DNA of 64,000 bases, from contig NC_072805.1 in assembly GCF_028583425.1 (NCBI RefSeq), positions 11,604,001 through 11,668,000 on the forward strand, given 5' to 3'. Of this stretch, positions 36,093 through 47,051 are shown in pieces. The translations under genes were made by a program, and so were the position numbers. This stretch comes from Eublepharis macularius. Its lineage: Eukaryota; Chordata; Lepidosauria; Squamata; Eublepharidae. Each line of letters opens with the position of its first letter. The stretch's first letter is position 1. The notes under the pieces were generated by a model. That model was not told the DNA's origin. It was given only the letters and a program-made list of their open reading frames with translations, and made no database searches.

Positions 36093-37190
36093 ACAATATC
36101 ATTCCAAATGTCTGCTGCGTTCAAGATTAATTTTCTTCTATTTGAGTCTGTTTTGAGGAGGCAGTTTGTTGGGAGGGGGGCTTGTTTTTTAGTTTTTATC
36201 TCAGTTTTTGGTTGCTTCGATCAACATGGCATTCTCCCTCACGATTTCCCAGGAACTGTAAGTTTTCCCATGTGATCTGCTATGGTCTTACTGTACTTCA
36301 GTCAGACATCAACCTGAATGACAAAAGACACAGACAGTTACTAGAGAGTTTGGCTTCAATTATAATGATTCAGGAACTAACACGCCACCAGAAAACCCCC
36401 TGTAAAACTACAGTTAACGCAGTAACAGCAACCTGTATTATTTTAACCACTCAGTCAATAAAAAGGGCACCACTCCTTGAGCTGTTCACTCACTTTTATT
36501 GAAGCAGTTATTAAAATAAGCCTCTAGTAAACTCACATATATGACAAGCTCAGTAGTTATTTGGCCAGGGTAAATACATGGTGCCAATTGTTTTTAATTT
36601 ACACGATGTGGTGCTTGAGAATCTTCTTTCTTGTGTTTCGCAACAAGATTTGAAAATATCTGTATTAGATTGTTTGACATTGAAAACATTGGGTTAGACA
36701 CCAGGACTGCCTCTTGTGCCGCTCTTTGATGTGATATCAAAGGGAAAGTGCCGCTATGCCAAAAGATGGCATCTTTCCATGTTCAATATATCAATGGCAT
36801 TGTGTACACGAGGCTTTCACCCTTTCAAAGTGCATTTTGCTGAGCAGAGGCGGTCACATTAGTCAATGCTGATTTTTCTGCGAAGTCTTTCCTCAAGGCC
36901 AGACAACCACTGAAACGGGCATCAGCAGGACGAATTCCCAGAAAACCAGATCCAAGAAAGCACACGTGTAAACGCAATCTGCCAAACAAGTCACACCAAG
37001 CCCACGGCAACCTGGACCAGCCTCCCCGGGCAGATCTGTATCCCTCATTCCAGCCTGAAGGAAGAATGGGTTTTTGGGAAGCATCTCCACCGAGACAGCA
37101 AATGCATTTGACTGTGGGGATGTAAATTATTAAACAAGAAGGATTTATTTACCATTTACACATTTCTGTGCACATTTAATCCCTACGATA

Positions 37191-37560
37191 AGTAGGGTTG
37201 CCAACTCTGGGTTGGGAAATTCCTGGAGATTTTGGGGGGGGGGGGGTGGAACCTGCAGAAGGGAGGGACGTCAGCAGGGTATAAAGATAAAGGCCATTTC
37301 CACATATGTTGAATAATGCACTTTCAATGCACTTTAGTAATCCTTTGGAAGTGGATTTTTTGTTCCACACATGGAAACGCAGTTCCAAATGTTCACTAAA
37401 GAATATTGAAAGTGGATTATCCGACGTGCGTGGAAGCAGCCAAAGAGTCCACCCTCCAAAGAGGCCATTTTCTCCAGAGGAACTGATCTCTGTTGTCTGG
37501 AGATCAGCTGGGATTCCAGGGGCTCTCCAGGCCCTACCTGAAGGATGGCTACCCGGGGGT
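37191..37560. repeat. GGGTTGCCAAC-type repeat with a nested insertion
   Basis: The outer element starts GTAGGGTTGCCAACTCTGG and includes AACTGATCTCTGTTGTCTGG and GGAGATCAGCTGGGATTC. Between about 37285 and 37440 a different palindrome-like block (TTTCCACATATGTTGAATAA to GACGTGCGTGGAAGCAGCC) is inserted. Relatives of the outer repeat are at 44455 and 47965. Confidence 0.55.
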
Positions 37561-39328
37561 TTGCATTATTGATAGCCAAAAGAGAAACAAGGGGGTTTAT
37601 ATGGTCAATCCCTCTCCTGGTATTTGATGGCATTTCTAATTAATATTCAGATGATAAAAAAAAGTTTCAAACAGTTGGTTTAAAAAAAAAAATTGCACAT
37701 CCAGTTCAGTGTCTTGTACACCGTTAAACTATAAAGACAGGTGCCAGGGCAGGAAGTATGAGTCACATTTCCTGCACTCATGCAGATGATTGACATACAA
37801 CGTGGAAGTCTGCATACCGCCACACTAGGAAGATGCTTTACCACAACAACAACCCCAATCGCCTCCCCACTGGAGGAGGGAAGTGACCCTAGTTCAGATA
37901 TGAATTACACACCCCAAAAAAGGAAGCACAATTTAAGTCACACTTCCTGAACTCACGTATATTATTAACGTCCCAAACCAGAAAAATCTGCCTCAGAAAT
38001 AATTTATTCAGCTATCTCTGGTCAGCGATACAACACAACTCCATCCACAAAGCAAAAGTTCCGGTAGTTCCTAGCCCTGTGAATGCACAAGACATAAAAA
38101 AACAGAACTTCTTAACATGCTGATTCACAAAGCAGAACTCTCTTAGTTACCTACTGCTTGACTGGATTATAAAACATTTCTCTGGAGGTAGTTCCTTTCC
38201 ACAGTAACAGTCTGCACTGCCAGGAGCCACAATGGGGCCATTTCTCAGAAAGCAAATACAAAGCTTTTCCTAGGCTGTGGTGCTTCAGGCTGCAGAGAAA
38301 GGTCTGCATGCCTGCATGCTGCCTCCCTCAACACAAACAGGACATGGCTGGGCTGAACTTAAGGCAGGGTAGTTCAGGAAGCTATTTTTATTGGAAGTAT
38401 TTAAACATGCAACCCCCACCCATAGCCAGGAAGTATAAAAGTCCAGGATATTCTTTGTTCCACACGCATACTGATCTTTGTGCCTAAGTTATCACTACTG
38501 TAATATTGTCAGTGGATCCCAAAAGCAGGTCAGGTATTTCTTAGTCCTAGAAGATCAAAATCCTAGGCCCTCCAAACAAAATCTAGGACGTCACCTACCG
38601 CTAAGCAAGAATGAAACTTCTACTCGTCTAAATATCACAATGTTCCAGCTTTAAGGCACACACCTCACGCACTGCTTACAACTGGATGATTTCCATAACT
38701 TTGAAAGACTGCTTGTTTATGCAGGCGTAAGAATAACACATGCAGCACGGATCCCATCTATTTTCCTGTGAATACGATGTGCACGATTTGTTTTACTATG
38801 TGCATACTTCAATCAGGCCAAGACAACGCTGGTATTTTCGTGGGCCTGTCTTGGAGGCAGCTCTTTTAAAGAAAAAAATGTCGCTGCAAACGGGGGTGGG
38901 GGGAGAGTTGGCGAAGGTTCAACCGTGAAGTCATCTCAAATTGTGCATTTCTAACACTAGATGGCAGTGAAACACCAACAAGAGACCACCTTTTATAAAA
39001 GGGGCAGTACTTTAAAAGTTAGGAAGCACATGGACTCTATTCAACATAAGATCAGCTCAGTATACTTGCATCTTAAAACATTATAGTTCCTCATCTAAAC
39101 ATTCCAAAATGTTGCTAATCAACCCATTGTGCAAATCGACAAGAACGAACTCACTGAGACTCTTAAAAAGCTGGAAATATGAGATACACATTTCAAACAC
39201 ATGGGGAGCCTTTCTCACAAAATATACAGAACTATTTTCTTTAAAAAAAAAAAATCAGGATGCCTGATGCATTCACATTTCACACTATGGAGTGCAAAAA
39301 GTGAAAGACGTGGGAAGCAGGGGCTTAC

Positions 39329-39544
39329 CAACAGTTCTTGCGGTCTGATGGAATTGTCTGTGTATATGCAAAGTTTCTCTGCTGTGAGGGGAATAGTTTC
39401 TTTCAGCTTGGAGGCCAGGAACATGCAAACTGCTCCTAAAAGCTGCAGATGGCACTTGCGGGTGGGCACCACGGACAGAAATCTGTCCAAATAATTCATG
39501 GCTAAGGGGAATACTTCTTCCTCGCACTTCTGTTCTTCACAAAC
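39329..39544 (-). CDS. CCND2: Cyclin D2, coding exon 2 (residues 70-141)
   Basis: Core of the N-terminal cyclin box. The exon begins after a CTGCAG acceptor with Val-Cys-Glu-Glu-Gln and ends with Leu-Leu before a GTAAGC donor. Both junctions are phase 0 and the length is 216 nt, as expected for D-type cyclin genes from memory. Visible family signatures are [39 protein letters not shown] and [14 protein letters not shown]. The Lys of ASKLKE belongs to the surface that contacts CDK4/6 in D cyclins. No frameshift or stop is present. An in-frame extension beyond the donor is intron. Confidence 0.96.
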
Positions 39545-41445
39545 CTGCAGAAGAATGAGTCAGTGAGGAAAGGGGAACGTACTTTGGAGCACAACAAAGA
39601 CAAACATTGATCCTGTGAGGAGTTACTCCAGTCTAAACCCACCAATTTCAGTGGACAGGCTAGAATAACTCTACAAAGGACTGCACCGCTCAATATGAAA
39701 TTGACTGGAAGGGTTTTCCGAAAAGCAATGATGCCTTAACTTGTTGGTATAGTCCTAAGCAAAATTACACACTTTTAAATCCACAGACTTCAATGGGCAG
39801 AAGAGTGTAATTCTGTTTAAGATTTTACTGTGCATGCTTTAAGAAATACCTAAATGCTCCCAATAGACATCTATAAAGGAGGAGGACAACTGAACCTGTC
39901 TGAGTTCCTGCTTGGGCTTTGCCATTTTCTAACTCTACTTCAGCCAGAGGCAAGTAGTTCTATTCCCATTTGGCTCCGACTTCATTCAATCACTCCCAAT
40001 GCAGAAACACACTTAAATTGCTCTCCCTGCCACATGTCTGAATGAGTCTCTGCTCTGGGCAAACAGACAGAAGGGCCAGATCAGTAAGCAAATTCTTCCA
40101 AACCAATAACTCCCCCCAAAATAAAGTTACCTTTCAACAATACCAAGGTGCAATTTCAATTCTACCTCAGGGGGAAAAAAGTTTGTCTCACTTAGAAACA
40201 GTTTAGGAAAGGCCACTTGATAGTTAAATGAGGATGGGGGGCAGCAAGGTAGATTTAGGGGGAAGGCAGAGGCCAGAGAAACCATCGCTGAATCTCACAT
40301 TCCTTTTGATGCATTTAGTAAGAAATGAATTCAAGCCACCATGCGTGGGAGTTGAAATCCCACCCAGCAACAGAAGGGGAAGAAAGAGAGAAAAGTTTCT
40401 CTCTTAAGTTGGCAGCCAAGATTTGCCACCCAAACACTGGCACCCAAATGTCCTCCACACTTCTGAATAGTGGAAAAGCCCCCTGGGTCCCCCTTTTTGG
40501 CAAATCAGTTATCATTCACACCCCAAGCAAAATCCCTCAGGGGGGAAAGCAACTGCACCAGCTAGGAAGGGGGCGGCAAGAGAGGGGAGAACTGAACTCC
40601 CCTGCCAGAAAACAGGATTTTTTAAAAATAACTGATTAAAAAATCAGGATTATCCAGAAGACCACCCAATTCCACGTGACTAGTAAGACCCGTCTATGCT
40701 GACAGTGGGCTAAGGCTGCAGTGCCCCCCCTGTGCAGAGCCAGGGTCCACCATCCGCCGGGGCCGTCCCGGGAGGAATTCTTTCCTGCTGGGAGAAGCCA
40801 GGTCAGCCCGCGGCCAGGGACCCTCGGCGTGGCCAGGCGACTGGCGGGCAGGGCGTCCGCGGGAGGGGGCAGCCAGGCAGGGCCGCGCTTCGGAGCAGAG
40901 CCCCCCCCCCCCGAGCGCATGGCGAGCGAAGCAAAACGCGGCCCGGCCGGAGCGTTGCCTAGGAGGGCGCCCCCAGCCCCGGGCACGGCCTGCCAGCACG
41001 GGCCCCCCGGCCAGGGCTGCTCCCGCCGCGCCAGCAGCAGCAGCCCCCATCTGCGCCCCACGCGCAGCCCCGGAAGGGCATTCCAGGCCCGCGCAGCGGG
41101 GAGGGGAGGGGAGGAGCGGGCAAGCGCCCGCGGGAACGGCCCGCCGCTTCCCGGGCGAGGGAAGCCCCGCCGATCCCCTCGCCCCGCGAGCCTCCGCGGG
41201 CCCCGATCCGCCGCGCTCAGGCGCCCCCAGCCCCGCCTGGAACGCCCAAGAGCAGCCGAGCCCGGCCAGCCCCGCCGGCGCCGCGTGCAGCCGCACTCGC
41301 CGCCCAGGAGGCGCGCGGGCGCGCGGGCTGGCCGCAGTTCTGCGCGCCGAGCAGCTGCCCCTTCCCGGCGGGCGAGCCTGTCTCCGCCAAGCGGGAAGGC
41401 CCGCGGCGGACAGGCTGCCTGCCCGGCCGGCGCGCGCCCACCCAC
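39545..41445 (-). other. CCND2: CCND2 intron 1
   Basis: Intron of about 1.9 kb bounded by GTGGGT and CTGCAG. The part above 40700 is CpG-rich. Diverged copies of the palindromic mini-MITE lie at about 39598-39690 and 39742-39830. The rest is unremarkable. Confidence 0.85.
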
Positions 41446-41950
41446 CTCCAGCATCCAGGTGGCCACCATCCTGCGCATGAAGGGCTGCAGGTCCCGCTGC
41501 ACGCACTTGAAGTAGGAGCAGCGCGGCAGGTAGCGCTCCTCGACGGCCAGCAAGTTGCGCAGCACCCGCGCGTCGCGCACCAGGCTGGGGTCGGGCGCGG
41601 CGCGGCTGGCCGAGGCAGGGGCGGCCCCCTCGCAGCACAGCAGCTCCTCCATGGCCCCGCCGAGGAGGAGAGCGGCGCCCCGGCCTCCGCCGCCTCCTTT
41701 TGGCCCGGAGAGGGAGGAAAAGTTGGGGGAGGAAAGAGGGAGGGGAAAGAGAAAGGGGAGGGCGGAGGAGGAGGAGGGCTCGCCGCCCGCTGCCGCCGAC
41801 TTCCTCCTCCTCCTCCTCCTCCTCCTCCGGCCTGTCTTCTTCCCTTTCTGGCTCGCTTTTCGAGTCTTCAGCTAGCAAGGAAGGGAAGCGGAGTCAGGCG
41901 CCGACGGGCCGTCTTGCTTCTGCGGATCAGCAGCAGTTGCGGGATCCAAG
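40700..41950. promoter_or_regulatory. CCND2: CpG-island-like block over CCND2 exon 1
   Basis: The stretch is far richer in G+C and CpG than its surroundings and covers the start codon, exon 1 and the first part of intron 1. D-type cyclin genes usually start in CpG islands. Long open frames on both strands here reflect base composition, not genes. Confidence 0.7.
41446..41652 (-). CDS. CCND2: Cyclin D2, coding exon 1 (residues 1-69)
   Basis: First coding exon of a D-type cyclin, the regulatory subunit of CDK4/CDK6 that drives RB phosphorylation in G1. The ATG is at 41652 and the exon closes with Glu69 before a GTGGGT donor at 41445. Residues 4-8 read LLCCE, the LxCxE RB-binding motif. Residues 44-69 (from the CSYFKCVQ stretch to RMVATWMLE) are the start of the cyclin box. 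The choice of D2 rests mainly on the later exons ([34 protein letters not shown]). This N-terminus, with LLCCEG and an Ala/Ser-rich insert before PDPSLV, looks partly like cyclin D3. The exon sits inside a CpG-rich block, so long open frames on both strands here are compositional shadows. Confidence 0.95.
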
Positions 41951-42000
41951 AGCCGAAGGAATCCTGCAGAGTTCCTCCAATCTGAGCCCTTTTGGTTCAT
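41653..42000 (-). promoter_or_regulatory. CCND2: CCND2 5' UTR / proximal promoter
   Basis: About 350 bp between the ATG and the first upstream transposon. It is G+C-rich and holds a (CCT)n tract at 41803-41829, which is GGA-repeat on the sense strand. No TATA box is visible, as expected for this gene class. The transcription start cannot be fixed from sequence. Confidence 0.55.
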
Positions 42001-42600
42001 TCATTCATTCATTTATGTCATTTATAGTCCACCTTTCTCGCTGAGACTCAAGGCGGATTACACAGTGTGAGACTGGTACAATCATCATGAAGGACATTTC
42101 CATAAACAATGACACAAGGTGAGTAAATGAAGTTTACAAATACATAGCATTAGCAAGAATCCAATACAGAATTGAAGAATTGTTGAAACAGAACATAAAC
42201 AATTCTAGGACTGACATTAGACAACATGAAGTACAAGTAGTACATAGGAGTACATATTTAAAGTAACAGATAACATGTAAGGCAACATGGTGGTGAGGTC
42301 TATGGTCCTTTACTCATTAGCTAACCATCCGAGACCCCCTCCCTACAATACAGCCCCCCTATCTGAGTAATGCCTTTTTGAATAATTCGGGTTTGCCTCA
42401 TTTGCGGAAACCTAGGAGAGTGGGGGCTCTCCTGACCTCCTCCAGCAGGCTGTTCCACAGGGTTGGGGCCACCACAGAGAAAGCCCTTGTACGAGCTGCT
42501 GTGGATTTCACCCATGTGCAGGCTGGCACCTGCAAGAGACCCTGTTCAGATGAGCGACGCTGGGTGGAGGAACATAGGGAGGGCGGCGGTCCCTCCTTTC
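42001..42600 (-). mobile_element. L2/CR1-like LINE 3' fragment just upstream of CCND2
   Basis: A (TTCA)n run is followed by the reverse complement of the family 3' end (CTTTCTCGCTGAGACTCAAG, CGGATTACACAGTGTGAGAC). The minus strand encodes SSEQGLLQVPACTWVKST and FSVVAPTLWNSLLEEVRRAP. It is in the same orientation as the cyclin gene. Confidence 0.75.
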
Positions 42601-44323
42601 CCTTCTTTTTACCCCACCTTTCCCTCCATTGGGGACCCACGGTGGCTGACATCCTGCTCCTTTCCTCTATTTTATCCTCACAACAACCCTGTGAGGTAGG
42701 TTGAGCTGAGAGGGTATGGTTGGTTAGTCTTAAAGGTGCTACTGGACTCTACTGTTTTGCTGCACTGTTGAAATCAATGGGCTGGAGTAACTGCAGGATA
42801 GAGGCTTGTTCTCTTAAGATAGAATTCAGAGCTGTAGGTCCACAAAGAACCAGTATAAGAAAGGCCATTTTGCTTAACTGAATATACATTTCACATTACA
42901 GATCACTGACCTGTTGATTAATAATTTGAGATTCTGCAACCCAAACACTGATGGTTGCAAGTCTTTTATTAGAAATCATCACTCACAAGGACTCACAAGC
43001 AATAAACATGCACAGGAGCATCTTGACCGATGGTTTTAGTGCATTGGCATAAATTTGTGCATAGTTCACACGTGGCTTATGGACAACTGTTCACTTCTAT
43101 AATTTCCTTTTCTGTGGAATTTGATGGAGGGTGTCTGATAAAGGGAGCTTTGACTCTTGGAAGTTTATATCCTGAAAATCTGGTTGGTCTTTAAGGTGCG
43201 GCTGGACTCGAATCTTTCTAAAAAATCCTTTTAAGAAGCCCTTTCATCTCATCAACATTTTTGCATGCCATTCTGGTTATTCTATCATCCAACTTACCCT
43301 TCCAATATATCTTTAAAAATTCAGTTTATTTTTTAGAGCCAGATTTGGTTCTCTACCAAGCCACAGGGTGCAGACTCAGAGGTTGATGGGCCATAACATC
43401 AAATGGGGGGAGCAAAAGAGCACAACCATAGAGCCCCTTATCTAGACCCCAGTAGGTGCTCCCCCCCCACACACACCTTGTTTATTTTTTACCCTACTTC
43501 TCCCAAACTAGGACTTCCATTATAAAATAAACCAAAAATACAATTTAAACAAAGGAAATGCTTACTGAAGGCATCTTGCTACAACCTGCAAAGATAACCC
43601 ATCACAAATGGGTGCAGCTCAAGTAACTCCTGTCTCTGATCCATGGACACTCCCGGGTACTATTATCCAGGGACAAGCCTCATGTATCCCAACAGGAAAG
43701 TGTATCCCAACACACTTTCTGCTCAATCCCGTGTATGTTTTCTTGGCAACACTTTCCGCCAATCTTTTCTAGTAAAGCTGCAGTTCTAGGCCTACATGGA
43801 TGTGAGTTTGTGTGTGGCGTTTCCTATTGCACACCCATGTGTAGAAGCATGTGCCACAAACGCAGGACAGTCAACAGTACATAGTTATCAGAGAACAAGA
43901 TTGCAGGTGCCTTTCATGCCATATCAAACTGGAAGTTATCATAATAGGCAAGTGGCCCCGATGTGTGGCTCCATTAACCCACAGATTGGGCCACTTTGGT
44001 ACAAAGCAGATGTTTCTGCAACCTTGGAGGACTTGACACATGTAGGTTTACTTGGAAGTAAATCACACACAGTTCAATAAGCCTTACTGCAAAATCAGAG
44101 CATGGAGAAGTGCACCCAATAGCTGCAGTGAGCAACCACGCTGTTCACGTGCCATTTGATTTTAACCATGTGCACAATTTGGTCAGTTGTCAACAGAAAC
44201 TCCCTGTAATTTTGTGCATGTTTATTTGGGAACCATTCCTAATGACTTCTTGCATTCTTGATACAATGAAAACCGTCCATAGAAGAAACTGAAAGGCTAT
44301 TTGGAGGGTGTTCAGTCAGCACC

Positions 44324-44381
<58 letters not shown>
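44324..44381. repeat. (GATT)n microsatellite
   Basis: Fourteen or so tandem ATTG/GATT units. Confidence 0.95.
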
Positions 44382-44454
44382 AGATACGAGGACTCAAAGC
44401 AGATTACACCAAATACCCTTTTTTTGTGTGTTGCCTTAAACAGTTGCCTGAATC

Positions 44455-44655
44455 AGGTTGCCAGCTCTGGGCTGGAAAATTCCTGGAGATTCGGAGGTAG
44501 ACGCTGGGGACGGTGGGGTTTGGGGAGGGTATAATGCAGTAGTGCCCACCCTCCCAAGCAGCTCTTTTGTCCTGGGGAATGGATCTCTGCGACCTGGAGA
44601 ACAGTCATAATTTTGGGAAATCCCCATGCCCCACCTGGAGGTTGGTAACCCTATC
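44455..44655. repeat. GGTTGCCAGC-type inverted-end repeat
   Basis: It begins CAGGTTGCCAGCTCTGGGC and ends CTGGAGGTTGGTAACCCT, giving inverted termini. Internal GGGAATGGATCTCTGCGACC resembles the copies at 37191 and 47965. Confidence 0.6.
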
Positions 44656-45144
44656 TAGGTGGCTTGGCTAGAAAACTCGCCCTCCTTACGATGATGCTGG
44701 TCACTAGAAAATAAACCAACCTTAGCTATTGAGCAACTCTCAAGGTTGTATAATTTCTGCCACCAAATCAGTGGGGAAGTGGTGGCTAGAGCATACTTCC
44801 TGCTTCACACCTGTGAGTGTTGAGTTTCTTGCCTGAATCTTGCCTGTCCCCTCCCACATTCTATTGTGAGGGGGAATACAGCCATATCATTTTGGAGCAG
44901 GTGGATATATTGTCTAGAGCGTCGTCGTTATCAGTTGCAATTCAGACAATGCATCCACCTGGATTGAATCGAGATCTAGGCTTCCTGTCTCATTACCAAT
45001 GCTGACTTCTCCACACCCACCACCCCTCTGCATACCCTACCCTACTCAATATGGTCTGTTATTGTCATTTGCTGGCTTTTGTCATTTGGCATCTGAAATC
45101 ACTCCACTCTCCAAGATATAAAGACAGATGGACTCACATTCTAG

Positions 45145-45247
45145 CTGTACCTGAAGAAGTGAGCTTTGACTCACGAAAGCTCATACCCTCCCCCAAATTT
45201 TGCTAGTCTTATAGGTGCTACTGGACTCTTGCTCTTTTCTGCGGGTT
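45145..45247 (+). repeat. Penelope-type pseudo-LTR fragment with hammerhead-like hairpin
   Basis: CTGAAGA at 45151-45157, one A, a GTGAG/CTCAC stem (45159-45174), then GAAA (45175-45178). The copy goes on to CTTATAGGTGCTACTGGACT. Confidence 0.65.
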
Positions 45248-45830
45248 CAGTCAAGCCAAGCCCCTGTGCAGCAACACGGCCGGGCAGCGGCCTGGCTAAG
45301 CAGCCCCCGAACTGCCCCCCTCCAGTATGGAACAGCGGGCAGTGCCCAGAGAGGCTCCCTGCGCTCGGGCAGAGGCTACCAGCGAAGGCTGCCCCTTCCC
45401 AGGCGCCACAGAGAGCCGCGGCGCGGCGCCTCCCCTGCCCCGGGCGCGTGATTGACAGGCGGCGGCGCTTTCGAGGAATTCTTCGGCGGGGAAGCGCCGC
45501 TTCCGCTCTCCCCTGCGCAGAAGCAACCTCGGAAGCAGCGGGGCGCGCCTCGCCCGGCCCTTTCCTCGCCCCCGCTGGAAGTTTTGGAGACTCCCAGGCG
45601 TTGGGCAGGAATCCGGAGGCGCTCGGGTGGCCTCTCGCCGACTGTGAAGAGCAAGGGCTGGGCGGCGGGGCGGCCCCGAGCGGAGTCACAAGGAAATCGC
45701 CCCGAAATTCAGTAGTCGTGCACAGGACTGCAGCCTTAAACGGATCCTTGCTCTCTTTTGCTTGCACTGCAGCTGATCTCAGCCGGAGTCCTTGCTTAAT
45801 CGACAGGAACAGAAGCATTACCTGCGAGTA
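45248..45830. promoter_or_regulatory. GC/CpG-rich block upstream of CCND2
   Basis: A CpG-dense stretch bounded by Penelope repeats on both sides. It contains TGATTGACAG at 45449-45458, the composite site bound by PBX with MEIS/PREP homeoproteins. Overlapping open frames on both strands (about 215-221 codons) show no domain. It could be a displaced part of the cyclin D2 promoter island or the start of a divergent non-coding transcript. Confidence 0.4.
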
Positions 45831-45847
45831 AACCTCCCTGGACTAGA

Positions 45848-46030
45848 TCCAGAGGAGTTAGCCGTGTTAGTCTGTAGTTGCAAAATAGTAGAGTCCAACT
45901 TCATTGTAGCATAAGCTTTCGAGAAGCACAGCTCTCTCTGTCAGATCTGACGAAGAGAGTTGTGGTTCTCGAAAGCTTATGCTACAATAAAGTTGGTTCG
46001 TCTTAAAAGTGCTACTGGACTCTTTCCTAT
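45848..46030. repeat. Penelope-type repeat as a palindrome
   Basis: Left arm GCCGTGTTAGTCTGTAGTTG, GTAGCATAAGCTTTCGAG; right arm CTCGAAAGCTTATGCTACAA and AAGTGCTACTGGACTC; the centre is GTCAGATCTGAC near 45945. The right arm holds CTGACGA (45947-45953) and GAAA (45971-45974) around a short stem. Confidence 0.75.
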
Positions 46031-46299
46031 TCTGATCAACTAGGACTTCCCCAGAAACCTGCAGGGGGGAAGAACTGTTTCTTTTCACTGCAGCAGGCCC
46101 TGCTGCAAAACTTTTCCGCACTGCTGTAGTTAGAAGCTGCACTCTTCAGTTGCTTGAAAGGCACTTACAAAGTAGCAGCACCCGGGATCGGGCTGGAGCT
46201 TGCGTGGGGGGGGGGGGAGCACGCTTCTCTACAGATTTACTCGGAAGTAGACACACAGACACCCCGCGGGAATTGCAGGGCGACCTTCCCTTATAAGCG

Positions 46300-46570
46300 T
46301 GCGCTGCTTGCAGCAGGGGCGGCGGCCTAGGCCTGGGCGAGGCACTGCCTTCCTAGGATCCCCCCCTCGTCGAAATTAGGGGGGGGGATATCACTTTAAA
46401 AGCAGCGCCTGGGCTGGGGCTGATCGTGGCCCCTCCGTCGATTTGCATAGCCAATAGCTCGAGGAGGTTTGCTGCTGCGCGTTCGTTGTTACCGGGCAGA
46501 TCATCATTCCCGGAAGAAGCCAGGCCGTGTCGTTCGACGTTTGCATTTCCCCCACCAGCTTCGCTTTGAT
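46300..46570. promoter_or_regulatory. Promoter-like GC-rich segment with octamer and CCAAT
   Basis: ATTTGCAT octamer at 46441-46448 is followed two bases later by CCAAT at 46451-46455, and an ETS-type CCGGAAG lies near 46510. The surroundings are G+C-rich and free of known repeats. It may be a distal promoter or enhancer of cyclin D2 or a divergent RNA. Confidence 0.35.
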
Positions 46571-47051
46571 CTTATCAGTAACAGCTAGCCAGCGACTTTT
46601 AAAAAATGCTTAAATTTAAGAGAATAAATGCATTTACCTTTGCACCAAAAAACCTGGTAGAAATTGTAAGTAGAACCCCCATCTTATGTTTTACACCATA
46701 AAAGCAGCAAAAGTCTCCCCCCCCCCCCGCCCGTCTGTTTCTCCCAGCACGAGCTCCCCCGCCCCTAGATTCTCTTTCTGTGCAATCTGGGGGGAAATAT
46801 TCTAGCTCTGGGCACTAGGGGGCAGTGGCCACCCTGCTGCACTCTGACAGCGCCACCCCCCCCCCCCCCAAGGATGGCTTGCTTGAGAAGTTATGTGGGG
46901 GGGTCTATTCATAAGATGGGTCGATGTGCAATTCAGCATTAACATGGAAATTCCCTCTTGCAACTCCAGGGGCTTAATTTCAGGGTAAATCTGCGGAGAG
47001 TAGCATCCCCCCTCCCGAATTCTCACAAGCAAGCTCTTAAGATTTCAAACG

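Larger units (their letters stand above)
29376..39328 (-). other. CCND2: CCND2 intron 2
   Basis: Intron of about 10 kb bounded by GTAAGC and TTTCAG. It contains a LINE ORF2 fragment (29700-30060), the Penelope composite (30313-31445), SINEs at 32217, 32625, 33285 and 35832, a Penelope fragment at 34736 and a nested repeat at 37191. 36100-37150 and 37570-39300 hold no recognised element. Confidence 0.85.
42601..45144. other. Upstream intergenic sequence with repeat fragments
   Basis: It contains a MIR-like 3' fragment (CCCTGTGAGGTAGGTTGAG near 42690), Penelope-type fragments at 42712-42763 and 43128-43222 (AAAGGTGCTACTGGACTC; GACTCTTGGAAGTTTATATC), and a mini-MITE half near 42760. 43230-44320 holds nothing recognisable. 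Confidence 0.6.

Noticed and set aside
40721..41515. Plus-strand 264-codon frame antisense to CCND2 exon 1
   Set aside because: Compositional shadow of GC-rich DNA; no domain.
6666..41652. Assignment as cyclin D1 or D3
   Set aside because: [26 protein letters not shown] and STPTDVRDI with a terminal NL fit D2; D1 has a different exon 4 and D3 a different C-terminus. The N-terminus alone would have been ambiguous.
40694..41878. Long minus-strand frame of 394 codons overlapping CCND2 exon 1 in another frame
   Set aside because: It begins at a TTG, lies in the CpG island, crosses the exon/intron boundary and is arginine/alanine/proline-rich from base composition. The true exon 1 is in another frame and matches cyclin D2.
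44324..44381. Short regular array that might suggest a CRISPR
   Set aside because: It is a plain GATT microsatellite without spacers, in eukaryotic DNA.
45166..45831. Overlapping frames of 221 (+) and 215 (-) codons
   Set aside because: Both strands open in the same GC-rich block, no domain, and the plus frame begins inside a Penelope repeat. Treated as regulatory-type sequence instead.
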